NCBI GenBank assembly: GCA_023416695.1
Contig: JAEZGY010000023.1
Span: 1 to 64,000 of the forward strand
Length of the DNA: 64,000 nucleotides
Direction: 5' to 3'
Source: Bacillota bacterium
GTDB taxonomy: Bacteria; Bacillota; Clostridia; Lachnospirales; Lachnospiraceae
Shown here: piece by piece, positions 1 to 8,536 of the stretch
Layout: each line of letters opens with the position of its first letter
Position numbering within the stretch: position 1 is the first letter of the stretch
Position numbers and translations under genes: made by a program
Notes under the pieces: model-generated
Database searches by the model: none
What the model was told of the DNA's origin: nothing
Seen by the model: the letters and a program-made list of their open reading frames with translations, nothing else

Positions 1-29
1 ATTGTACTTCCAGTAATATAACTATTCAT
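1..29 (-). CDS. 5' start of a probable XRE-family regulator (runs off the left edge)
   Basis: Only the first nine complete codons are in the window. They read MNSYITGST, preceded by an AGGAGG box (39-44 on the plus strand) at good spacing; a second in-frame ATG at 38 lies too close to that box to be the likely start. An MN-x-YITG-x-T beginning is common in helix-turn-helix (XRE) regulators of Lachnospiraceae, so that is my guess, but the DNA-binding domain itself is outside the window. It follows the DHA2 exporter on the same strand after a gap of about 70 bases and may belong to the same operon. Confidence 0.4.
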
Positions 30-100
30 AATATACATCCTCCTGATGTATTAAGAATACTTACTTCCTATACAAATCTCAACCTACGAAACGTAGACTC

Positions 101-2038
101 CTACTCTTCTTGTCTTTTTTTCTTATATCCAATTAAAATAAGTATGCCTATAAAAGCGGTGATAGCTGAGGTGAGATAAACCTGTCTAAACCCGGCATTC
201 ATGGTATCCTGATAGGTGTCACCCAATTCCTCTTTCATGGCAGCTAGTTGCTTCTTGTAATCTGCCTTTGCTGTGGCGAAGGCTCCTGGAAGATCCTTTC
301 GGACAGATTGCATATAGGTGGCCATCAGTTTAATATTCGGCACTCCAGCCGTTGCAGGAATGTCTACACCACCCATACCCTTGATGGCAGACTGTATGCC
401 TGCAATTCCTTTATCTAGGCCTGCTGTTGCCTTCCCTTCAATCATTGTAAATATGTAATCAGTTACATCTTCCGCACTTTCAGATATGGTAGTAGCATCA
501 GAATCCTGAAGCTTAGTGATAAGTTCCTGTGGTAACTGCATATTACTTTTCTGACTAGTATCCATTTTCATATTAAGCATTGCCTTAATATCAATGGAAT
601 CCAGATCCACATCCCCCATCATTAAGGTCAACATCTTGTTTCCTTTTATTTGATTCACTGCATCGCTTAACTCATTGACATACTTAATCTCAGGCATATT
701 AATCTGCTGTGGCAACATATTCATCATGTTTGTGCCTACATTCATCCCTGCATGAGAGATAAATCCTATCATAAAGGCAGGTGCAATGGCAGTTCCGATG
801 GACCGTACCAAGGAAACCGTTGCTAAAGCAGAGTTTGCCTCATCTTTGTGGGTATTGTCTAGCATCATATAATTTAAAGGTGTTCCCATGGTAAAACCAA
901 CTCCAAGTCCCACTAACATGAGTCCTACCATTACAGTAAACATATTGGCATAAACCATAGCTACATAGTTAAAGAATAAGGCTCCTGCTATTGCACTACT
1001 AAAACCTATAGTAAGTACTATTTTGGCACCATATTTATCGATTAGTTTTCCAGAAACAGGAGCTGCTACTCCAGCAAACAGACCTAGCACGATAACAAAA
1101 TATCCGCCACTTCCAGTTGCTATCTTCATAATGTTTTCGCATAATTGTGGTACAAAGATAATGCCCATCATAACAACACCAGTAAAGAAGGAGAGAATCA
1201 ATGTTATATTAATCCTTGCGTTTTTAAAGTAATGTAGGTTTAATACAGGATCCTCTGCTTTTTTCTCTGCCAGTAAGAAGAATGGTAATACCACAACAAA
1301 TATAATAAGAAATGGATATACCTTTGTACTTAAAAAGCTATCTACAAAATTGAAGTAATCTACATTTTTTAGTCCATATAGAATAGAAAGTACCATTATA
1401 GTTAGTGTAAGAATACCAAAATAGTCTATCTTCTTTACCTTATCAGATTTGGTATTTGGTAGGGTAAGAAAGCCTGCCAGAAGTATAAAAACAGTAATTG
1501 GAAGATTAATAAAGAAGATAAACTTCCAGTTGTTTCTTCCAAATAAATCTAGTATAGCACTACCTGCAGAGGAACCGAAGATATTGGCAATACCGTAAAC
1601 TCCTCCTACTAAGCCAAGAGCCACTCCTCTCTTCTCCTTAGGAAATGTTGTACCAAACTCTGCTGTGGCAATAGGAAGAATTCCTCCTCCACCGATGGCC
1701 TGCACCACTCGTGCTCCAAGTAATAATGGAAAACCTCCAAATAATTGGGATAACCCGCAAAATAAGGAGCCTGTTCCAAACAAAAGAATACTCACTAAAT
1801 ACACATATTTTCTACCGAATTTGTCTGCTAGCTTTCCCATAACTGGAATACTAGCCGCATATGCTAAGGTATAAATGGTAATCATCCAAATACCTGAGTT
1901 AGCACTTACCCCTAAATCATTTTGTATAATTGTTCTTGCGGGTGTAACAATACCCGTATCAATGGCCCCCATAAAAATGCCTAATAAATATACGGCTAAA
2001 ATAAGTCCAAATCTAGCCTTCTTTTCTTGACTCTTCAT
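101..2038 (-). CDS. MFS drug:H+ antiporter, DHA2 (14-TM) family, with large external C-terminal loop
   Basis: Proton-driven multidrug exporter of the EmrB/QacA (DHA2) type in the cytoplasmic membrane. An acidic first helix (AIDTGIVTPA, about 25-34) is followed by motif A, GKLADKFGRK, at about 68-77, and the glycine-rich motif C region (GVYGIANIFG) near 146-155. The body has about 13 hydrophobic segments. Residues of about 430-617 then form a long hydrophilic, Met/Ala/Lys-rich loop before a last helix (about 619-638) and a short KKKRQEE tail. Usual DHA2 proteins are near 480-510 residues, so this 645-residue protein has an inserted external domain, probably helical, between the last two helices. 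The start has AGGAAAGGAAGAGGA upstream. Substrate unknown. Confidence 0.85.
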   Translation of the reverse strand: MKSQEKKARFGLILAVYLLGIFMGAIDTGIVTPARTIIQNDLGVSANSGIWMITIYTLAYAASIPVMGKLADKFGRKYVYLVSILLFGTGSLFCGLSQLFGGFPLLLGARVVQAIGGGGILPIATAEFGTTFPKEKRGVALGLVGGVYGIANIFGSSAGSAILDLFGRNNWKFIFFINLPITVFILLAGFLTLPNTKSDKVKKIDYFGILTLTIMVLSILYGLKNVDYFNFVDSFLSTKVYPFLIIFVVVLPFFLLAEKKAEDPVLNLHYFKNARINITLILSFFTGVVMMGIIFVPQLCENIMKIATGSGGYFVIVLGLFAGVAAPVSGKLIDKYGAKIVLTIGFSSAIAGALFFNYVAMVYANMFTVMVGLMLVGLGVGFTMGTPLNYMMLDNTHKDEANSALATVSLVRSIGTAIAPAFMIGFISHAGMNVGTNMMNMLPQQINMPEIKYVNELSDAVNQIKGNKMLTLMMGDVDLDSIDIKAMLNMKMDTSQKSNMQLPQELITKLQDSDATTISESAEDVTDYIFTMIEGKATAGLDKGIAGIQSAIKGMGGVDIPATAGVPNIKLMATYMQSVRKDLPGAFATAKADYKKQLAAMKEELGDTYQDTMNAGFRQVYLTSAITAFIGILILIGYKKKRQEE

Positions 2039-2095
2039 ATTCCTCTTCCTTTCCTTTACAAATTATGCTGACATACCATGTCAATGTCTTCTATG

Positions 2096-2560
2096 TTATT
2101 TTATTCGAACTAGTCGTACTATATATAAGATAATTACTCCAAACATAAGAATTAGAAACACCGGAAGGTAAAACCACGGCAAGGAAGTACCCTGAATACT
2201 ATTTACCTCTATAAAGGTAAAATTAATAATCATAATAAGTTTTGTAAGACCTATCATAGACTTTATCAGTCGATATACCTTCTCCTTATTCTCCTCCGTA
2301 ACTTTAATACCTGTATTCCATATAACAGGAAACGCCTCTACAAATGTAATTCCTAAGTATAAAAGCCAACTTACAACTGGCAATATAAAAAGTTCACCTT
2401 TAGAACCCCAACGATCCACTTCTCCCTTTCCATTGTAATGACCAGGGACCTGATCCGGAAGACTATTCCATTTTACTAATAAATATGTAATGATTCCAAT
2501 TAAAAGAGATAAACAAATGATCTCGATTGCTATATCAAACCTAGTTCTCTTTACTTTCAA
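2096..2560 (-). CDS. DUF1648-domain membrane protein
   Basis: Small integral membrane protein of about 154 residues with four predicted helices. The DUF1648 signature LPDQVPGHYNGKGEVDRWGS follows helix 1; DUF1648 also occurs in SdpI-type immunity proteins, but the SdpI C-terminal half is not evident here. I chose the TTG at 2560 because AGGAAGTGA lies eight bases upstream; an in-frame GTG at 2596 would add 12 residues but has no well placed ribosome binding site. It is followed after about 60 bases by the DHA2 exporter and could be co-transcribed with it. Function unknown; a role in peptide or bacteriocin tolerance is only a family-level possibility. Confidence 0.7.
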   Translation of the reverse strand: MKVKRTRFDIAIEIICLSLLIGIITYLLVKWNSLPDQVPGHYNGKGEVDRWGSKGELFILPVVSWLLYLGITFVEAFPVIWNTGIKVTEENKEKVYRLIKSMIGLTKLIMIINFTFIEVNSIQGTSLPWFYLPVFLILMFGVIILYIVRLVRIK

Positions 2561-2699
2561 TCTTCTCACTTCCTGTTTCCATTTTTTGCTACACACTGGA
2601 TTATACTACTTTCTTTCCTCAATGACTACCATTTTATTTAAACACTATGTTCTTTTTACCTATGTTAAAATGATTAAATTCTTAATAAAATAAAGCCAA

Positions 2700-2744
2700 T
2701 TTGTAAAGATTGTATTTTACAAAAAACTAGCTGTGGTATATACT
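2700..2744 (+). promoter_or_regulatory. nfnAB promoter with dyad over the -35 box
   Basis: A -35 TTTACA (2716-2721) and -10 TATACT (2739-2744) are separated by 17 bases, about 100 bases before nfnA. The inverted repeat TTTGTAAA-N8-TTTACAAA (2700-2707 and 2716-2723) covers the -35 box, as expected of a repressor operator. The half-sites resemble those of the redox repressor Rex, but Rex arms are usually separated by four bases, not eight, so the regulator is unassigned. Confidence 0.55.
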
Positions 2745-2844
2745 TAGTGTAATTTAAAAATAAAGGTGAAGTGTGCCATATACGACTTTACCTTTTTTTG
2801 ATATCTATTTGATTAGATATAGCAAAGACAAAGGAGATACTATT

Positions 2845-3699
2845 ATGTATAAGATTCTAAAAAAACAAAGTCTGAATCCCACTGTGACATTGATGGAAAT
2901 AGAGGCTCCTTTTGTAGCAAGAAAAGCAGAGCCTGGACAATTTATCATTCTCCGTGTTGATGAAGAAGGGGAACGAATTCCTCTAACGATTGCCGGTTAC
3001 GACAGAGAGCTTGGTAGTGTTACAATCATTTTTCAGATTGTTGGTGCTACCACTGAGAAACTGAACCATAAAGAAGAAGGAGAGTACCTACAGGATTTTG
3101 TTGGTCCTCTTGGAGAAGCTACATATACAGAAGGTTTAAAGAAAGTTTGTATCGTTGGTGGTGGTGTGGGTTGTGCAATCGCCCTTCCAGTTGCTAGGAA
3201 GCTACATGAGATGGGTTGCGAAGTAACCTCTATCATTGGTTTTCGTAACAAAGACCTCTTAATTCTAGAGGATGAATTTAACGCTGCTTCTAAAAAACTA
3301 TATGTTATGACAGACGATGGTTCCTATGGACAGCAAGGCAATGTTTGTGTTCCACTGAATGAGATGTTTGCTGCTGGTGAAACCTTTGATGAAGTCATTG
3401 CTATTGGTCCACTGATTATGATGAAGTTTGTGGTAGATGCAGTTCGGCCAACTGGTATTCCATGTAAGGTGTCAATGAATCCTGTTATGGTGGATGGAAC
3501 TGGTATGTGTGGTGGTTGTCGTCTTACTCTTCACCAAAACGGAAAACAGGTGACCAAATTTGCCTGTGTAGATGGCCCTGACTTCAATGGTTACGAAGTA
3601 GATTTTGATGAAGCAATGTCACGTAGTGCTATGTATTATAATTTTGAACGACATGCTCATGAAGAAGCCTGCAATCTCTTTAAAAAGGAGGCCAAATAA
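2845..3699 (+). CDS. nfnA: Ferredoxin-NADP+ reductase subunit alpha (NfnA/SudB-like)
   Basis: FAD- and NAD-binding small subunit of the electron-bifurcating NADH-dependent reduced ferredoxin:NADP+ oxidoreductase, which balances NADH, NADPH and ferredoxin in anaerobes. Related to PyrK-type subunits. The FAD motif RIPLT is at 44-48 and a nucleotide-binding GGGVGCA at about 105-111. The C-terminal [2Fe-2S] site has Cys222, Cys225 and Cys241; in characterised NfnA an Asp supplies the remaining ligand, and Asp217 is in place here. An open frame extends back to 2773, but the ATG at 2845 has AAGGAGAT just upstream and matches the family start. The gene ends one base before nfnB. Confidence 0.88.
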   Translation: MYKILKKQSLNPTVTLMEIEAPFVARKAEPGQFIILRVDEEGERIPLTIAGYDRELGSVTIIFQIVGATTEKLNHKEEGEYLQDFVGPLGEATYTEGLKKVCIVGGGVGCAIALPVARKLHEMGCEVTSIIGFRNKDLLILEDEFNAASKKLYVMTDDGSYGQQGNVCVPLNEMFAAGETFDEVIAIGPLIMMKFVVDAVRPTGIPCKVSMNPVMVDGTGMCGGCRLTLHQNGKQVTKFACVDGPDFNGYEVDFDEAMSRSAMYYNFERHAHEEACNLFKKEAK

Positions 3700-3700
3700 C

Positions 3701-5116
3701 ATGCCCAACATGAATCCAAAGAAAAATCCTATGCCAACTCAGGCCCCTGAGGTACGTGCACATAATTTTGAAGAAGTTGCTACTGGATACTCCGCAGAAG
3801 TTGCCGTTGACGAAGCTCTTCGTTGTTTAAACTGCAAGCATATGCCTTGTGTGAGCGGATGTCCTGTCAATATACATATTCCTAACTTCATTACTAAGAT
3901 TAAGGAAGGAGACTTTGAAGCTGCTTATCAGGTTATTAGTGAATCCTCTAGTCTTCCTGCAGTATGTGGTCGTGTATGTCCACAAGAAACCCAATGTGAA
4001 GAAAAATGTGTCCGTGGTATCAAAGGGGAGCCAGTTGGTATCGGCCGCTTAGAACGATTTGTAGCTGACTGGCACAATGCTCACAGCAATGAAACGCCAG
4101 TGGTTCCACCTAGCAATGGACATAAAGTAGCTGTAGTAGGTTCTGGGCCTTCCGGTTTAACCTGTGCTGGCGATCTTGCAAAAAAGGGTTACAAAGTAAC
4201 CATATTTGAAGCGTTACATACAGCTGGTGGCGTACTTGTTTACGGCATTCCAGAATTCCGTCTTCCTAAAGCGATTGTACAAAAAGAAGTAGACAACCTA
4301 CTTGCCATGGGTGTAGATCTAGAAACCAATATGGTAATCGGAAAAACTCTTACGGTAGATGAAATCTTTGAAATGGGTTATGAAGCAGTCTTCATTGGTT
4401 CTGGTGCTGGACTTCCAAACTTTATGGGAATCCCTGGAGAACAGCTAAAGGGCGTTTACTCTGCCAATGAATTCTTAACCAGAAGTAACCTGATGAAATC
4501 CTACAAGGATCACCCACAAACCCCTATTATGAAGGGTGGTAAGGTTGCCGTAGTGGGTGGTGGTAATGTGGCTATGGATGCTGCAAGAACTGCTCTTCGC
4601 CTTGGCGCAGAGAAAGTATATATTGTATATCGCCGTTCCCTAGAAGAACTACCTGCTCGTCAAGAAGAGGTAGAGCATGCAATGGAAGAGGGCATTGAAT
4701 TTAGATTACTCAACAACCCAGTAGAGATTCTTGGCTACAAAAACCCAGAGGACAGAAGAGATCCTAAGAATGACTTTGTTACTGGTATGAGATGTATTCG
4801 AATGGAGCTTGGAGAGCCTGACGAACGTGGTCGTCGCCGTCCTATTCCAGTTGAAGGTAGCGAATTTGTTCTTGATGTAGATTCTGTTATAATTTCTATT
4901 GGAACTTCTCCAAATCCACTGATTAAGTCCACAACGTCAGGGCTTGATGTAAATAAATATGGTGGTATTATTGTAGAAGAAGAGACTGGCGCTACTACAA
5001 AAGAAGGTGTATTTGCCGGCGGTGATGCCGTAACAGGTGCTGCGACGGTAATCTCTGCCATGGGAGCAGGTAAAGTAGCTGCAAATGCAATTGACGAATA
5101 TTTAAGTAAAAAATAA
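3701..5116 (+). CDS. nfnB: Ferredoxin-NADP+ reductase subunit beta (NfnB/SudA, GltD-like)
   Basis: Large subunit of the NfnAB complex, homologous to the glutamate synthase small chain. The N-terminal cysteine-rich domain has C42-C45-C50-C54 and C89-C93-C99-C103, which hold two [4Fe-4S] clusters. The FAD Rossmann motif VVGSGPSG is at about 145-152 and an NADPH-binding VGGGNVAMDAA at about 285-295. At 471 residues it has the normal length. The start ATG at 3701 follows the nfnA stop by one base and uses an AAGGAGG inside the nfnA end. No glutamate synthase large subunit is nearby, and pairing with nfnA argues for transhydrogenase rather than glutamate synthase function. Confidence 0.9.
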   Translation: MPNMNPKKNPMPTQAPEVRAHNFEEVATGYSAEVAVDEALRCLNCKHMPCVSGCPVNIHIPNFITKIKEGDFEAAYQVISESSSLPAVCGRVCPQETQCEEKCVRGIKGEPVGIGRLERFVADWHNAHSNETPVVPPSNGHKVAVVGSGPSGLTCAGDLAKKGYKVTIFEALHTAGGVLVYGIPEFRLPKAIVQKEVDNLLAMGVDLETNMVIGKTLTVDEIFEMGYEAVFIGSGAGLPNFMGIPGEQLKGVYSANEFLTRSNLMKSYKDHPQTPIMKGGKVAVVGGGNVAMDAARTALRLGAEKVYIVYRRSLEELPARQEEVEHAMEEGIEFRLLNNPVEILGYKNPEDRRDPKNDFVTGMRCIRMELGEPDERGRRRPIPVEGSEFVLDVDSVIISIGTSPNPLIKSTTSGLDVNKYGGIIVEEETGATTKEGVFAGGDAVTGAATVISAMGAGKVAANAIDEYLSKK

Positions 5117-5143
5117 AGTTCTCCAAAGGGAGACATAGCAATC

Positions 5144-5178
5144 GCTCACAGACTGTAATTGGTCTGTGGGCTTTTTTT
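5144..5178 (+). terminator. Rho-independent terminator after nfnB
   Basis: A ten-base-pair stem with one G-T wobble (5144-5153 with 5162-5171, loop about eight bases) is followed by a run of seven T residues. It lies 28 bases after the nfnB stop. Confidence 0.85.
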
Positions 5179-5216
5179 GTGGTAAACATTGACATGATTT
5201 ATAAGCCTGAATTATG

Positions 5217-5245
5217 TTGACCATTGTATACATTTGTAGTATATT
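5217..5245 (+). promoter_or_regulatory. Promoter of the RHH-SPFH cluster
   Basis: TTGACC (5217-5222) and TATATT (5240-5245) are separated by 17 bases, about 40 bases before the RHH start. The spacer holds a small palindrome, TGTATACA, which could be an operator for the ribbon-helix-helix product. Confidence 0.55.
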
Positions 5246-5285
5246 GCAATTTTAAGTGAAGTAAGGACATTTTGGAGGTGTTCAC

Positions 5286-5528
5286 TTGTCTGATAAAAAA
5301 TTAGTGATCCATGCAAAACGTTACAAAAATGACACCTCTGTTGTATCTGCAAGATTACCTAGAGATATGGTGAAAGATTTAGACCATATCGCTGAAAAAA
5401 CCAGACGCAACAGAAATGAAATTATTATGCTTTGTTTAGAGTTTGCTATTGATCACCTTGAAATAAATACAGAAAGAAGTGAGGAAGTAACTTATGGCAA
5501 TAATAGACGTAGTAAAATACAATGGTAG
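5286..5528 (+). CDS. Ribbon-helix-helix (CopG/Arc-type) protein
   Basis: An 80-residue probable DNA-binding protein. A short basic N terminus leads to a ribbon strand (SVVSARLPRDMV) and two helices (LDHIAEKTRRNRNEIIMLCL), the classical ribbon-helix-helix fold that binds DNA as a dimer. The start is TTG at 5286, with GGAGGTG six bases upstream; no in-frame ATG fits. Its last 35 bases overlap the start of the SPFH gene in another frame, so the two are translationally linked. No toxin-like partner is visible, which argues against a classical antitoxin; an autoregulator of the cluster is more likely. Confidence 0.75.
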   Translation: MSDKKLVIHAKRYKNDTSVVSARLPRDMVKDLDHIAEKTRRNRNEIIMLCLEFAIDHLEINTERSEEVTYGNNRRSKIQW

Positions 5529-6573
5529 CCCAGATGTGTTGGCATGGAAATATCCAAGCGAAGAATTAAGTACTTGGACACAATTAATTGTAAACGAGTC
5601 ACAAGAGGCTATTTTATTTAGAGGTGGCCAGTGCTTTGATGTTTTCTTAAGTGGTCATCACGTATTAGAAACTGAAAACATCCCCCTTTTAAGCAACCTA
5701 GTAAATCTTCCCTTTGGAGGTCGCTCTCCCTTTACTGCAGAGGTTTGGTTTGTAAACAAGCAAAGCTCCCTCGATATTAAATGGGGAACTCCTTCTCCTA
5801 TTCAATTACAGGACCCCAAATACTCTCTTTTTATTCCAATTAGAGCCTATGGTCAATTTGGAATACGGATTGAGGATTCCACACTATTTCTTAGTAAATT
5901 AGTTGGTACGTTACCTATATATGATAAAACATCAATCCTAAAGTATTTTAGAGGTTTATATCTGACAACCGTAAAGGATACCATCTCCTCTTATGTCATT
6001 CATCATCAGATTAGTATTATGGAAATCAATGCATACCTTGAGGAACTTTCAATGCAGCTTCAAGATAAAATGCAGCATATCCTTCAGGAATATGGAATCA
6101 GACTGATTAATTTCTATGTCAATGATATCAGTGTTCCAGAAGACGATACTGCCGTTATGAAGTTGAAGGAAGCCCTTGCAAAGAAAGCTGAAATGAATAT
6201 TATCGGCTACAACTATCACCAAGAGCGCTCCTTTAATACCCTAGAGGGAGCTGCTAACAATCCTGGCTCTTCTGGGAACCTTATGGGTGCAGGTCTAGGT
6301 CTTGGCATGGGTGCTACCATGGGAGGGGCTGTTGGACATCAGTTTTCTAATATAGCTAGTGTTCTTGATACTACTCCAAAGGAACCAACCAAATTAGAGG
6401 ACATAAAAAAGCCTTCTTCCTCCACATGTAGCAATTGTGGTTTTTCTCATACTGCTACGATGAAGTTCTGCCCGGAATGTGGGCAACCTTTGCAAAAAAC
6501 TTGCCCAACCTGTAACGTTAAGTTACAAGGTTCTCACAAATTCTGTCCAGAATGTGGTTCCAAAACAGCATAA
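5494..6573 (+). CDS. SPFH-domain protein with C-terminal double zinc ribbon (YdjI-like)
   Basis: A 359-residue protein resembling the virion-core/SPFH family that includes Bacillus YdjI, which is linked to membrane stress in that organism. Residues of about 25-230 form the SPFH-like region, a Gly/Ala/Met-rich linker follows at about 245-285, and the C terminus carries two four-Cys zinc ribbons (CSNCG...CPECG, then CPTCN...CPECG, about 310-357). There is no transmembrane helix, so it probably associates peripherally with membranes. It overlaps the RHH gene by 35 bases and precedes another zinc-ribbon membrane gene by 28 bases, so the three look like one operon. Confidence 0.8.
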   Translation: MAIIDVVKYNGSPDVLAWKYPSEELSTWTQLIVNESQEAILFRGGQCFDVFLSGHHVLETENIPLLSNLVNLPFGGRSPFTAEVWFVNKQSSLDIKWGTPSPIQLQDPKYSLFIPIRAYGQFGIRIEDSTLFLSKLVGTLPIYDKTSILKYFRGLYLTTVKDTISSYVIHHQISIMEINAYLEELSMQLQDKMQHILQEYGIRLINFYVNDISVPEDDTAVMKLKEALAKKAEMNIIGYNYHQERSFNTLEGAANNPGSSGNLMGAGLGLGMGATMGGAVGHQFSNIASVLDTTPKEPTKLEDIKKPSSSTCSNCGFSHTATMKFCPECGQPLQKTCPTCNVKLQGSHKFCPECGSKTA

Positions 6574-6601
6574 GAAATATAAAGAATTGGAGATATGAAC
6601 G

Positions 6602-7261
6602 ATGCAGAAAAAAAATTATTCCTGGGGACTCATACTATTCATGTTCTTTCTATTCTTTCCCGTAGGCATATGGATGCTTATAAGGAAAATAAATGGAGAA
6701 AGACTCAGTTATAGTAAGATTGGAAAATCCTTAAAGATAGTAGGGTGGATATTGCTCAGTTTCGCTTTCCTCTATCTCGTGATGGGGATTACTGGAGAGC
6801 TTGAAATGGAGGACGGTTCAAGTACTGTGGGCTCAGTAATTACCTCTCTACTGATTTTTGGCGGTGGCGGTTACTTATGCTTAAAGAAATCCACAAACTA
6901 TTTGGAGCGTGGAGCGAAATATAGCAAATATCTATCCATTGTAAACACAAGCAATGACTTAAAAATAGATCGTATTGCGGCTTCCTTTCCCACTACATTT
7001 GAAGAAGCTGTGAAAGATTTGCAGACTATGATTGACGATGGATATTTTATCAATTCCTACATTGATCTAACTCGTAGAGAACTAGTCATGCCAAAAAACA
7101 CTACATCTGCCCATGAGGATAGTAAACAAATGTACTATGAACAAGCAGAAGCAACCGAACAGCGACGCATCAACAACTGCCCAAACTGTGGAGCACCAAA
7201 TACAAATACACTAGGCTTAGTAGTAGAATGTGAATACTGTGGGTCAATGCTTAAAATATAA
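6602..7261 (+). CDS. Membrane protein with C-terminal zinc ribbon
   Basis: A 219-residue protein with three predicted helices (about 9-27, 43-62, 77-96), a cytoplasmic region of about 100 residues, and a terminal CPNCG...CEYCG zinc ribbon. The middle segment (DRIAASFPTTFEEAVKDLQT) resembles a small helical domain that often accompanies such ribbons, but I cannot name it. The start at 6602 has TTGGAGAT upstream. The shared zinc-ribbon ends and close spacing tie it to the SPFH gene; a membrane anchor for that protein is plausible inference. Confidence 0.65.
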   Translation: MQKKNYSWGLILFMFFLFFPVGIWMLIRKINGERLSYSKIGKSLKIVGWILLSFAFLYLVMGITGELEMEDGSSTVGSVITSLLIFGGGGYLCLKKSTNYLERGAKYSKYLSIVNTSNDLKIDRIAASFPTTFEEAVKDLQTMIDDGYFINSYIDLTRRELVMPKNTTSAHEDSKQMYYEQAEATEQRRINNCPNCGAPNTNTLGLVVECEYCGSMLKI

Positions 7262-7264
7262 GGT

Positions 7265-7511
7265 AATAAGAGCCGAAAAGTCAGCATCTCTTGGCTGAAC
7301 TTTTTGGCTCTTACTGCCTTAAGCGTAAGCGTGTCCTACGACAGGACAACACCCAATACCCCTACTGTAATTTTAAAGCCCCTCTTACCCCCTCGCCATC
7401 AGGCCTTACGTACCACTACGTGATCAATCCATGCGAGAGCTTGCGTTTCATGGAATTACCTAGAGCCGCCTACACAACCAAAGGGTGCCACACTATTCTA
7501 GTGTGACACCC
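7265..7511 (-). repeat. Copy A of a structured intergenic repeat
   Basis: This gene-free stretch is homologous, in reverse orientation, to 24929-25232. Shared parts, read on the minus strand, are: a strong hairpin (7483-7511; twelve pairs with one mismatch), a CCATG...CATGG stem, a 19-base block identical in both copies (7390-7408 here), a conserved stem-loop TGTCCT-N5-AGGACA, and a final two-step hairpin with outer arms TAAGAGCC/GGCTCTTA (7267-7274 and 7306-7313). A 71-codon open frame inside it looks spurious. The two outer hairpins may also terminate the flanking convergent genes. Confidence 0.7.
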
Positions 7512-7517
7512 CTATTC

Positions 7518-8246
7518 TTAATATACATATAGATATATTCCAATCCAGTGAAGTATTGCTCCTCCTAGGACAAAGAAGTGCCAGATAAAATGATCATGCT
7601 TTTTATCCCTTGAAAACGGAATCATTCCTACCGTATAGATAACTCCACCAATCAGAATCAACCAAAACAATGACCGGCAGTTACGAAACCAATCTGGCAT
7701 AAACATTAGGCCACTCCAACCTATGGTAAAATACAATGGAAAATGAAGCCACTGAAGTCTACCTGGCCCAAACACGGCTACCATGGTTATACCAAGAGCA
7801 ATGAGTCCCCACTGCACACAAAACAACACAATCCCTAACGTGTTGCCCAAATATACAAGATAGAAAGGAGCAAAGGTTCCTCCAATTAGCAGATAAATAG
7901 AGGAATAATCAAACCTTCTCCAAAGTCTTTTTACTCTAGATCCACTTCTAAAAGCATGATATAGACAGCTCATCAGCATCAAGAAAAAGAGGCTGATACC
8001 ATAAAACAAGGCACCCATTATCTCTAGACCTGTGCTAGACTTAGTCAACAACATAACCATTCCTATGGCTGCTAAAAGAGCACCTACCCCGTGAGTTACA
8101 GCATTTCCGATTTCCTCTAAGACAGTCAGATGCGGAGGCTCATTTTTCTCTTTAATTCGCAGCCGTTTTTCTTCCCTTTGCTGTCTCTTTTGAGCCTTTC
8201 TCATATCTTTTTGCTCCAACTCCTGTAGTCTATCTTCTCCGACCAT
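7518..8246 (-). CDS. Hemolysin III family (YqfA/TrhA) membrane protein
   Basis: A seven-helix membrane protein of the HlyIII/PAQR family. A charged, helical N-terminal extension of about 40 residues precedes the core, which begins near TVLEEIGNAVTHGVG. The conserved histidine and aspartate positions expected for the metal site are present: SCLYHAF near 115, the following RRFDYSS, and HDHFIWHFFVLGG...LHW near the C terminus. The bacterial role is uncertain; TrhA-type proteins affect membrane homeostasis. The start has AAGGAG upstream. The AT-rich gap of 290 bases up to the next gene probably holds its promoter, but no box pair stands out. Confidence 0.85.
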   Translation of the reverse strand: MVGEDRLQELEQKDMRKAQKRQQREEKRLRIKEKNEPPHLTVLEEIGNAVTHGVGALLAAIGMVMLLTKSSTGLEIMGALFYGISLFFLMLMSCLYHAFRSGSRVKRLWRRFDYSSIYLLIGGTFAPFYLVYLGNTLGIVLFCVQWGLIALGITMVAVFGPGRLQWLHFPLYFTIGWSGLMFMPDWFRNCRSLFWLILIGGVIYTVGMIPFSRDKKHDHFIWHFFVLGGAILHWIGIYLYVY

Positions 8247-8536
8247 AAGTCACTACTCCTTTCTTCACCATAAGTTTAGTTTATTTTACCATTATAGTTA
8301 TTTCTAGTAAATATGATAGGGTAGATAAAATCTATAAGAAGTTTGCTCTATGGTAATACTACTATATCTATTTGTTCATTTCCGCAAGAATACGTTAAAC
8401 CCACATACTATAGTTACTAACAGTATTACTAGTATTTCATTTTTAGCATTGTTTCAACATTGTACAACTAATTCTTGATAAGTAGATCACGTATTCTAAA
8501 TTAACTATTATAGTTTCTGTAGTAGTGTTTTTCTTT

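Noticed and set aside
2700..2723. Rex operator
   Set aside because: Half-sites fit, but the separation of eight rather than four bases does not match the known site, so I kept only an unassigned dyad.
4735..5195. Minus-strand open frames over the nfnB end
   Set aside because: Antisense shadows of nfnB; low-complexity Ser/Pro/Leu products and no start signals.
5286..6573. Toxin-antitoxin pair (RHH antitoxin with SPFH toxin)
   Set aside because: The second protein is a 359-residue SPFH/zinc-ribbon protein, not a small toxin of a known family.
7291..7506. 71-codon plus-strand open frame
   Set aside because: It lies inside intergenic repeat copy A, has no ribosome binding site, and the corresponding frame is not kept in copy B.
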